This document shows positions 1 to 4,712 of a DNA stretch of 7,675 bases, piece after piece. The stretch's first letter is position 1; the number at the start of each line of letters is the position of its first letter. The DNA comes from Bacteroidia bacterium (GTDB lineage Bacteria; Bacteroidota; Bacteroidia; Bacteroidales; Dysgonomonadaceae). Below the pieces are notes generated by a model. The model was not told where the DNA came from. It saw nothing but the letters and a program-made list of their open reading frames with translations, and did no database searches. The translations under genes and the position numbers were made by a program. Location of the stretch: assembly GCA_030539475.1 (NCBI GenBank), contig JAUNRY010000099.1, positions 1-7,675 of the forward strand, read 5' to 3'.

Positions 1-6
1 CGTAAA

Positions 7-1014
7 TTATTTCACTTTATCGCCATCGTAACCCCATTTCAGGTAAACGCTTCCCCAGGAGAAACCCGCGCCGAAAGCGGTTAGGATAATATTGTCGCCT
101 TTGCGGAGCTTGTTTTCCCACTCCCACAGGCAAAGCGGAATGGTTCCGGCGCTGGTGTTGCCGTATCGTTCAATGTTTATCATCACTTTTTCGCGGGCAA
201 CTCCGGCACGTGCCACGGCGGCGTCTATGATGCGTATGTTGGCCTGATGCGGCACAAACCAATCGATATCTTCGTGCGTCAGGTTATTGCGCTCCATAAT
301 ATCGAGCGAAACCTGCGCCATGTTGGAAACGGCGTATTTAAAAACCACTTTGCCTTCCTGATAAACCGTGTGCTCTTTGTTTTCCACCGTTTCGCTTGTG
401 GCCGGATACTTGCTTCCGCCGGCTTTCATTTGCAGGGGAGCGTAACCTACTCCGTCGGAGTGAAGGATGGCATCGATAATGCCCACGTTTTCTTCCGTGG
501 GTTCAATCATGACGGCGCCTGCAGCATCGCCAAAAAGCGGGCAGGTGGCTCGATCGGTATAATTGGTAACGCCCGACATTTTATCGCCGGCAATGAGAAC
601 AATTTTTTTGTATTTTCCGGTTTTGATGAATCCGTTGCAAACTTCCAGTCCGTAAACAAATCCCGAACAAGCCACTTCCATATCGAAGCAGAAAGCGTTT
701 TTTATTCCGCAATTTTCCGCCACAATGGAGGCGGTTGATGGGAAAAGATGGTCGGGAGTGGTGGTGGCGAAAATCACGCCATCCACTTCCTGGGGACGGG
801 TGTTGGTTTTTTTGAGCAGTTCTTTTACCGCTTGTGTGCCTAAAACCGATACTCCCTGGCCTTCGCCTTTGAGTATTCTTCGTTCTTTTATTCCCACGCG
901 GGTCATGATCCACTCGTCGGAAGTATCAACCAATTTCGAGAGTTCATCGTTGGTAAGGATGTAATCGGGAACGCTTGCTGTGATTCCGGTAATTACGGCA
1001 TTTAAATTTTTCAT
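7..1014 (-). CDS. fabH: 3-oxoacyl-[acyl-carrier-protein] synthase III (KAS III, FabH)
   Basis: FabH is a cytosolic enzyme that condenses an acyl-CoA primer (acetyl-CoA or a branched primer) with malonyl-ACP to start type II fatty acid synthesis. The 335-residue product has the usual family length. The catalytic triad is visible: Cys116 in EVACSGF, His256 in WFVPHQAN and Asn286 in RYGNTSAG. The conserved FGDAAGA (161-167) and the C-terminal FGAGFSWG (314-321) thiolase-fold motifs are also present. It starts at ATG 1014 with MKNLNAVITG, which matches the family N-terminus, and it ends six bases from the window edge. It follows yceD and rpmF, a widely conserved order, but a terminator-like hairpin separates it from rpmF, so its expression may depend on read-through. 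The sequence does not reveal primer preference; branched-chain primers are plausible for Bacteroidales (inference). Confidence 0.97.
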   Translation of the reverse strand: MKNLNAVITGITASVPDYILTNDELSKLVDTSDEWIMTRVGIKERRILKGEGQGVSVLGTQAVKELLKKTNTRPQEVDGVIFATTTPDHLFPSTASIVAENCGIKNAFCFDMEVACSGFVYGLEVCNGFIKTGKYKKIVLIAGDKMSGVTNYTDRATCPLFGDAAGAVMIEPTEENVGIIDAILHSDGVGYAPLQMKAGGSKYPATSETVENKEHTVYQEGKVVFKYAVSNMAQVSLDIMERNNLTHEDIDWFVPHQANIRIIDAAVARAGVAREKVMINIERYGNTSAGTIPLCLWEWENKLRKGDNIILTAFGAGFSWGSVYLKWGYDGDKVK

Positions 1015-1034
1015 TAACCTGTTTTTTAAATTGT

Positions 1035-1070
1035 AAAAAAACCCCGAAAAACAAGTTTATTTCAGGGTTT
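1035..1070 (-). terminator. Rho-independent terminator or attenuator between rpmF and fabH
   Basis: Read on the minus strand, AAACCCTGAAA (1070-1060) pairs with TTTCGGGGTTT (1049-1039) with a single mismatch across a 10-nt loop. The stem runs straight into a T tract ending at 1035 (seven consecutive T, partly in the stem). This is the classic form of an intrinsic terminator. It lies 24 bp behind the rpmF stop and 20 bp before the fabH start, with little room for another promoter. It could end the yceD-rpmF message, or act as a partial terminator that sets the ratio of rpmF to fabH. Confidence 0.75.
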
Positions 1071-1093
1071 AATTTATTGTCAATGAATGAGTT

Positions 1094-1279
1094 TTAAACC
1101 GCAACTTCTTTTTCAATTGCGAGTTTTCCTCTGTAATGACCGCATTCGCCGCAAACGGTGTGATAAATATGCCATGCTCCGCAATTGGGGCAAATGGCCA
1201 TAGTTGGCATTTTGGCATGGTCGTGCGATCTTCTTTTTCCTTGTCTTGCAGACGACTGTCTTCGTTTTGGATGTGCCAT
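1094..1279 (-). CDS. rpmF: 50S ribosomal protein L32 (zinc-ribbon form)
   Basis: This is a structural protein of the large ribosomal subunit. The 61-residue product begins MAHPKRRQSSARQGKRRS, the typical basic L32 N-terminus. It carries four cysteines, C30-x2-C33 and C43-x2-C46, forming a zinc ribbon, so this is the zinc-binding (C+) type of L32. Length and sequence are normal for Bacteroidota L32. It begins 27 bp after the yceD stop with an A/T-rich leader and no clear Shine-Dalgarno sequence, as expected for this phylum. Co-transcription with yceD is likely. A strong terminator-like hairpin follows the gene. Confidence 0.98.
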   Translation of the reverse strand: MAHPKRRQSSARQGKRRSHDHAKMPTMAICPNCGAWHIYHTVCGECGHYRGKLAIEKEVAV

Positions 1280-1306
1280 TTTTATATTTATTTTTTATGG
1301 TTTATA

Positions 1307-1888
1307 TTAATTTTCATCAAAGCTCAATCCTTTCAGGTTTTCCCATCTCGGATCAATATTTTCCGTTACGTCCTCTTCTTCGGTGAAATCCGCGTCATCG
1401 TCGGAAGCATCGTTGCTGTCGTCATCGTCTTTGCTTACAGCCCTATGCTTACGAAGTTTAGTGGACATGGTTTTGTTGCACTTTCCCGGTTCATGAACGT
1501 GCTTTATAGGAATATTCAGCACAACAAATTCGTACAGAAACCAGGCGATGTTTATTTCGCCCTCGTCTTCGGGAATGATGATTACCTCATCACTTTCTTC
1601 CGAATATTCCTTTCCCAGCTTGACAATGAGGCGGTTTTGCGAATCAATTTCCTGTTCCAGATCATCCAGACAACGGTTGCAAGGTACTTGCACCGTTCCT
1701 TTCAAATCGAAATTAAACTCGTAGGTGGACGATGTTTTTTTGATGTCCAATATCACTTTGACATTGCCTTTTTTAACCTCGTCACCGTCAATTGCCTCAA
1801 AGTATTTTCTATCTAACTCATACTCATAAGTATGCTTTCCTTGCGATAGATTTTTCAGGGGAATATTATATAAGCTGAATTTTGCCAC
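1307..1888 (-). CDS. yceD: YceD/DUF177 family protein, 23S rRNA accumulation factor
   Basis: DUF177 proteins are encoded next to rpmF in most bacteria and are linked to 23S rRNA accumulation and large-subunit assembly (known for the family). The 193-residue product shows the family's cysteine motif VPCNRCLDDLE (C70, C73), a second conserved segment LNIPIKHVHEPGKC (124-137), and the C-terminal DPRWENLKGL (179-188). Between the last two lies a very acidic, low-complexity stretch (about 154-175, rich in Asp and Glu), probably disordered. The start is GTG at 1888: no in-frame ATG occurs in the conserved N-terminal region, and a promoter -7 box lies about 26 bp upstream, leaving a short leader. 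It heads the cluster with rpmF and fabH. The exact molecular function in Bacteroidota is not established. Confidence 0.92.
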   Translation of the reverse strand: MAKFSLYNIPLKNLSQGKHTYEYELDRKYFEAIDGDEVKKGNVKVILDIKKTSSTYEFNFDLKGTVQVPCNRCLDDLEQEIDSQNRLIVKLGKEYSEESDEVIIIPEDEGEINIAWFLYEFVVLNIPIKHVHEPGKCNKTMSTKLRKHRAVSKDDDDSNDASDDDADFTEEEDVTENIDPRWENLKGLSFDEN

Positions 1889-1906
1889 TTTTTTACCTAA
1901 AAATAA

Positions 1907-1943
1907 AGCGGTGCAAAGATAGTGATTTTTTCTTCACACCGCT
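1907..1943. repeat. 7-bp inverted repeat bracketing the yceD promoter
   Basis: AGCGGTG (1907-1913) and its perfect complement CACCGCT (1937-1943) are 23 bp apart. The left arm abuts the TATCTTTG box on its downstream side. The right arm lies about where the -33 region should be. This geometry would suit an operator, but chance pairing is possible. On the plus strand the right arm is followed by a T-rich run, yet no plus-strand gene ends here. Confidence 0.35.
1914..1921 (-). promoter_or_regulatory. Bacteroidota-type promoter -7 box for yceD-rpmF
   Basis: The minus strand reads TATCTTTG, an exact match to the TAnnTTTG -7 consensus used by the Bacteroidota primary sigma factor. It lies 25 bp upstream of the yceD GTG, giving a predicted leader of roughly 20 nt. 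I see no clear TTTG -33 box at the usual 19-21 bp spacing; the stretch there is A-rich with only TGTG nearby. The call therefore rests on the -7 match and its position. Confidence 0.6.
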
Positions 1944-1967
1944 CCTTTTTTGCATTATTTATTTTTT

Positions 1968-1995
1968 GCCGTGCGTTCGACACGCATTTCACGGC
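1968..1995. repeat. Inverted repeat in the kinase-yceD spacer
   Basis: GCCGTG (1968-1973) pairs with CACGGC (1990-1995). Alternatively, an inner TGCGT/ACGCA stem (1972-1976 with 1982-1986) forms with a 5-nt loop. Neither strand has a T tract directly after it, so it is not a standard intrinsic terminator. It is part of the 181-bp gene-free spacer 1889-2069, which otherwise holds the promoter box, the bracketing repeat and the GC-rich stem-loop next to the kinase stop codon. Confidence 0.35.
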
Positions 1996-2030
1996 TCAAA
2001 GTCAGTATGGTGTATCCGGAAATATGCATC

Positions 2031-2069
2031 CAACCCGTCAGACCGGCATCCGGCCGGACGGCGAGGTTG
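2031..2069 (-). other. GC-rich stem-loop directly behind the kinase gene
   Basis: Immediately after the TAG stop, the transcript can fold by pairing CAACC with GGTTG (2069-2065 and 2035-2031), CGTC with GACG (2060-2057 and 2039-2036), and CCGG with CCGG (2053-2050 and 2046-2043) around a 3-nt loop. Small bulges separate the helices. The downstream sequence (GATGCATATTTCC) has no good T tract. It may therefore be a 3'-end protecting hairpin or a weak terminator. Confidence 0.4.
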
Positions 2070-3170
2070 CTATTTATATTTCGCCGCCGTATTTAGCACA
2101 ATCTCCTGCATTTTATCGAAATCCTGTTCAAGGCATTGCAAGAACTTAAACTGTGCTTTGGAGCGCACCAGGTTGTGGTTTCCGTAGGCAATTTTGTAAT
2201 ACGTGTCGCCTTCGATATAATCGGTCAGGAAGCGCACGGTTTGCATATACGTCAGCAACTTGGCGCCGAAGGCGAGGTTTTGTATCTCCGTATCGGTGAG
2301 GAACGATGCGGCATTTTCCAGATAACCTTTGGTGTAGCCTTCGAAAATGCCTAAGTCGAGTGCAACGTTGTAGAGATCTTTATCGTCTTCCGCTCCTTTG
2401 TTGGCGCCGGTGCGGATGAAATCGCCGAAATCAGACAGCACGTAGCCCGGCATAACCGTATCTAAGTCCACCACACACAATACTTGGTCGTTGTTGTCGA
2501 AAAGCACGTTGTTCACTTTCGTATCGCAATGGTTGGTTCGCTTTGGCAATTTTCCCTCCCGATGCATTTGTTCCGCCTTGCACATTTCATCGGCACGCGC
2601 TTCCAGTTCGTTCACCAAATCCTGCACTTCGGCCAACCGTCCGACTTTGTTTGCGCCAACGGCTTCTCTGAAAGTTTCCAAACGCGCCTCGATGTTGTGA
2701 AAATTGGGAATGGTTTCGAACAACGGCCCGCCGGGTAAATCGGCCAGCATTTTCTGAAATTCGCCGAAGGCGAGGCCTGCTCTGTAAGCCAGTTCAGGAT
2801 TTATTTCGTCATAACTTTTACTGTCTTTTATGAAATCCATCATTCGCCAGTAATTACCGTTTTCGTCCCGATAATACAATTTCCCATCGGGTGTAGGAAT
2901 GAGCGTCAGCACTCTGCGGTTGATGTCTTCAACTCCGGCATCCATCAATTTCTGACGAATGTGCATGGTTACGCGCAAAATATTATGCTGAAGTTCGGGA
3001 ACATTTTTGAAAATGGAATGATTGATGCGTTGAAGCACATATTCTTTTTCTCCGGCAATAACCTTGAACGAGTCGTTGATGTGTCCTTTGCCCAGCGGTT
3101 TCACATCTATTTCTTCTTCCCTGCCGATAAACTGGGCTACAATTTCTTTTAATTTATTTGTTTCTTGCAT
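2070..3170 (-). CDS. APH-fold kinase, N-acetylhexosamine 1-kinase (NahK)-like
   Basis: This is a predicted cytosolic small-molecule kinase of the aminoglycoside phosphotransferase/choline kinase fold. At 366 residues it has about the length of bifidobacterial NahK and of the related Bacteroidales proteins often labelled mucin desulfatase (MdsC). Visible motifs are a nucleotide-loop-like LGKGHINDSF (26-35), a YVLQRIN strand (44-50), and the catalytic loop HCDTKVNN with H214, D216 and N221 (HxDxxxxN). The metal-binding VVDLDTVMPG follows with D235 and D237. The likely reaction is ATP-dependent phosphorylation of GlcNAc/GalNAc or another sugar at C1 for salvage, inferred from the family. The start at ATG 3170 gives MQETNKLKEI, in line with relatives. 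A CBM9-like gene lies 92 bp upstream, which fits a carbohydrate role. An antibiotic-modifying activity is unlikely but not excluded by sequence alone. Confidence 0.85.
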   Translation of the reverse strand: MQETNKLKEIVAQFIGREEEIDVKPLGKGHINDSFKVIAGEKEYVLQRINHSIFKNVPELQHNILRVTMHIRQKLMDAGVEDINRRVLTLIPTPDGKLYYRDENGNYWRMMDFIKDSKSYDEINPELAYRAGLAFGEFQKMLADLPGGPLFETIPNFHNIEARLETFREAVGANKVGRLAEVQDLVNELEARADEMCKAEQMHREGKLPKRTNHCDTKVNNVLFDNNDQVLCVVDLDTVMPGYVLSDFGDFIRTGANKGAEDDKDLYNVALDLGIFEGYTKGYLENAASFLTDTEIQNLAFGAKLLTYMQTVRFLTDYIEGDTYYKIAYGNHNLVRSKAQFKFLQCLEQDFDKMQEIVLNTAAKYK

Positions 3171-3180
3171 AAGATAATTA

Positions 3181-3208
3181 TGAGTTTTGAGTTATGAGTT
3201 ATAAGTTT
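3181..3208. repeat. Degenerate 7-bp tandem repeat (four units)
   Basis: On the plus strand four consecutive heptamers read TGAGTTT, TGAGTTA, TGAGTTA and TAAGTTT. The middle two are identical. They lie 10 bp upstream of the kinase start, inside its probable leader or promoter region. Copy number could vary by slippage. No TAnnTTTG box is evident here. Confidence 0.65.
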
Positions 3209-3222
3209 AATGTACCAATACA

Positions 3223-3258
3223 ATTGGCATTATTGGCATATTAGCCTCATTAGCAAAT
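3223..3258. repeat. Degenerate 9-bp tandem repeat (four units)
   Basis: The plus strand reads as four nonamers, ATTGGCATT, ATTGGCATA, TTAGCCTCA and TTAGCAAAT. The first two differ by one base and the later ones are more diverged. The array ends 4 bp before the stop codon of the CBM9-like gene. With the heptamer array it fills most of the 92-bp spacer, which otherwise shows no feature. Confidence 0.45.
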
Positions 3259-3262
3259 CATT

Positions 3263-3910
3263 TCATTCCAACTCCAACAGTCCGAAAAATTGCGGAACGT
3301 GAAAATCGGGTTTGGGCAAATCGATGGGACTCCAGCTGATGAAATGCGTTTCGGGCGTCTTATCGCCGCATTTGTAGAAATTGGCGCGGATTTTTTGTCC
3401 CGAAAGGGATTCATTTTCGGAAAATCCCATGGCTTGCTTGGGAATGGCAAGAAACATTGTCCAGTCGCGCACCTGTTTATCGTTTTCATACCGATGCCTG
3501 ATGGTGGAAAAACGAGTGATGGATGCCATGTGTTCGACAAGTTTCTCAGCTATTTCGCGGGTTTCGTGCTTGGCGGCGAGGAGTGAGCCCAAAATATTGC
3601 ACTCGAAATTTCGGTACACAGTATCGCCATCGCGCTGCATAAAAAACTCCACGCAACTGTCTTCCCAAACCGAACCGAAGTCTTCGGTATTCGCTGCTCG
3701 TATCTGTTCGCCTGTTACTTCGTAATGGAGGTGAATTTTTTCTCCGTCGTGTGCAACACGAACCGTTACCGGAAGCAATTTAGGAAACTTTTCTTTCCAG
3801 TTTACCTGGTCTATTTTAGCTTCTGCACCGGCTTCGCGCAGCAGGTTGATACAATCGAACATGGTTTCGCATTGCGAAATGTGTTGGTTGGGTACGGTGA
3901 GGGTTTTCAT
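3263..3910 (-). CDS. Carbohydrate-binding family 9-like (CBM9-like) protein
   Basis: The 215-residue product resembles the stand-alone CBM9-like beta-sandwich proteins common in Bacteroidota. Family-type features are the strand pair VTVRVAHDGEKIHLHYEV (48-65), the core motif VWEDSCVEFFMQ (81-92), RNFECNILGS (100-109), and WTMFLAIP (150-157) near the C-terminal half. No signal peptide is visible from the chosen start, so a cytosolic place is implied. The role is unknown and sugar binding is inferred from the fold. ATG 3910 was chosen because the longer in-frame reading to 4078 overlaps the upstream exported-protein gene and adds an unrelated hydrophobic stretch. The gene begins 16 bp after that upstream gene, so the two may share a transcript. 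The NahK-like kinase follows, which hints at a shared link to sugar metabolism. Confidence 0.8.
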   Translation of the reverse strand: MKTLTVPNQHISQCETMFDCINLLREAGAEAKIDQVNWKEKFPKLLPVTVRVAHDGEKIHLHYEVTGEQIRAANTEDFGSVWEDSCVEFFMQRDGDTVYRNFECNILGSLLAAKHETREIAEKLVEHMASITRFSTIRHRYENDKQVRDWTMFLAIPKQAMGFSENESLSGQKIRANFYKCGDKTPETHFISWSPIDLPKPDFHVPQFFGLLELE

Positions 3911-3926
3911 TTGAAATTTAATATAA

Positions 3927-4376
3927 TTAATTTGCTTTTTGTAAAATTCCGTGTTTTTCAGAAATAATAGTTCCATCACTTCTAAAAGTAATAGAATAAC
4001 CATCAAAGATAATATAAACCTTTTGATTTTTCCCTGATATTGAGTTTTTCTGCGTACTGAAATCGCTGTCGTAATCAAAAATTAATGGGAATTTATTGTC
4101 ATTTATAATCAAAAATCGATTGGTGTTATCTACCCAAGGATCTTTAGGCTTTGAAACATTCGAAAAGCACGAATAATTAATTCTATATATATTTTTATCA
4201 AATGTACTCAAAGAAAAAAATAATCCAAATTCAGAAAAATCAATATTTTTTATTTCTTCAGAGATTTTGAGTTCCACACTATCTGGAAGAATAAAAAAAA
4301 TTGAATCTGTTTCTTTTGCATCAATTGAAATAAATACAAAAGAAAACAAACAGAATAAAATGAGTCGATTTCTCAT
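3927..4376 (-). CDS. Hypothetical exported protein with signal peptide
   Basis: I do not recognise this 149-residue protein. It begins MRNRLILFCLFSFVFISIDA, a clear Sec signal peptide with a basic n-region, a phenylalanine-rich hydrophobic core and a likely signal peptidase I site after Ala20. There is no lipobox cysteine at the cleavage site. The mature part (about 129 residues) is rich in Ile, Phe, Asn, Asp and Ser and looks beta-rich. The tail GYSITFRSDGTIISEKHGI (126-144) may form a hairpin. The only mature cysteine is C70. The gene is visibly AT-richer than its neighbours, suggesting recent acquisition or weak constraint. It starts 35 bp after the UPF0175 stop and ends 16 bp before the CBM9-like start. 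A periplasmic or secreted location is inferred; no function can be given. Confidence 0.7.
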   Translation of the reverse strand: MRNRLILFCLFSFVFISIDAKETDSIFFILPDSVELKISEEIKNIDFSEFGLFFSLSTFDKNIYRINYSCFSNVSKPKDPWVDNTNRFLIINDNKFPLIFDYDSDFSTQKNSISGKNQKVYIIFDGYSITFRSDGTIISEKHGILQKAN

Positions 4377-4411
4377 AACTTATAAAATTACGCGTAGAGC
4401 GCTTCAAACCG

Positions 4412-4645
4412 CTATGCACTTGCATTGGCAACATCACTCGCTAATTCCGACGACGGATAATTAAATATGGAAACATTGTAGGCTCCAAGCAACTCTGCAA
4501 AAGTTCGTTTGCTAAATCCTGTCAATTCAGCAGCTTGCCCTAACGACAATTTGCCCTGCTCATATAACTTAGAAGCAAGGGCCATTGCCAGTTCACGGCT
4601 GTTCAAATTCACACTTTCGGGTATATTGAGAGTTAATGTTTTCAT
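4412..4645 (-). CDS. UPF0175 family small protein (antitoxin-like, HTH)
   Basis: The 77-residue product matches the UPF0175 pattern: a short beta strand MKTLTLNIPESV (1-12), a helix LAMALASKLYEQGKLSL (19-35), then a helix-turn-helix-like segment LGQAAELTGFSKRTFAELL (35-53), and the typical tail YNVSIFNYPSSEL (56-68). Members are often antitoxins paired with a DUF3368 PIN-like toxin; others occur alone. It starts at ATG 4645 and appears full length. No PIN-domain gene is present on either side: SNF2 lies upstream and an exported unknown protein downstream. A good promoter immediately upstream suggests independent transcription. It may be an orphan antitoxin or a small DNA-binding regulator; the sequence does not decide. 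Confidence 0.82.
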   Translation of the reverse strand: MKTLTLNIPESVNLNSRELAMALASKLYEQGKLSLGQAAELTGFSKRTFAELLGAYNVSIFNYPSSELASDVANASA

Positions 4646-4664
4646 TCTAACTACTTATTTTTTT

Positions 4665-4696
4665 CAAAAGTACCGTTTTTCGGCGAATTTAACAAA
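4665..4696 (-). promoter_or_regulatory. Bacteroidota promoter (-33/-7) for the UPF0175 gene
   Basis: On the minus strand TTTG (4696-4693) is followed after 20 bp by TACTTTTG (4672-4665). This matches both halves of the Bacteroidota consensus, TTTG and TAnnTTTG, at normal spacing. The -7 box lies 19 bp before the UPF0175 ATG, so the leader would be short. It sits in the 67-bp gap after the SNF2 stop, in which no terminator was seen. Confidence 0.7.
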
Positions 4697-4712
4697 AATG
4701 GCGGAGACTTTT

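Noticed and set aside
247..738. 163-codon open frame on the plus strand
   Set aside because: It is antisense to fabH, whose catalytic residues and full length are clear; no independent coding evidence.
1136..1816. 226-codon open frame on the plus strand
   Set aside because: It lies antisense to yceD and rpmF, which are confidently recognised; the translation shows no family motif and the frame is a shadow.
1907..1966. Hairpin plus T-rich run that looks like a plus-strand terminator
   Set aside because: No plus-strand gene ends upstream, the loop is 23 nt and the stem only 7 bp; an operator-like reading or chance is more economical.
2049..2058. Perfect 10-bp palindrome TCCGGCCGGA
   Set aside because: It is part of the GC-rich stem-loop behind the kinase gene and has no separate sign of being a binding site.
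3911..4078. In-frame N-terminal extension of the CBM9-like gene with a hydrophobic stretch resembling a membrane anchor
   Set aside because: It overlaps the 3' end of the exported-protein gene in another frame, the family-like sequence begins only after ATG 3910, and the hydrophobic residues follow from AT-rich sequence.
4377..4411. Search for a remnant of a DUF3368/PIN toxin after the UPF0175 gene
   Set aside because: The 35-bp gap is too short and shows no recognisable PIN motif, so a decayed toxin gene cannot be supported.
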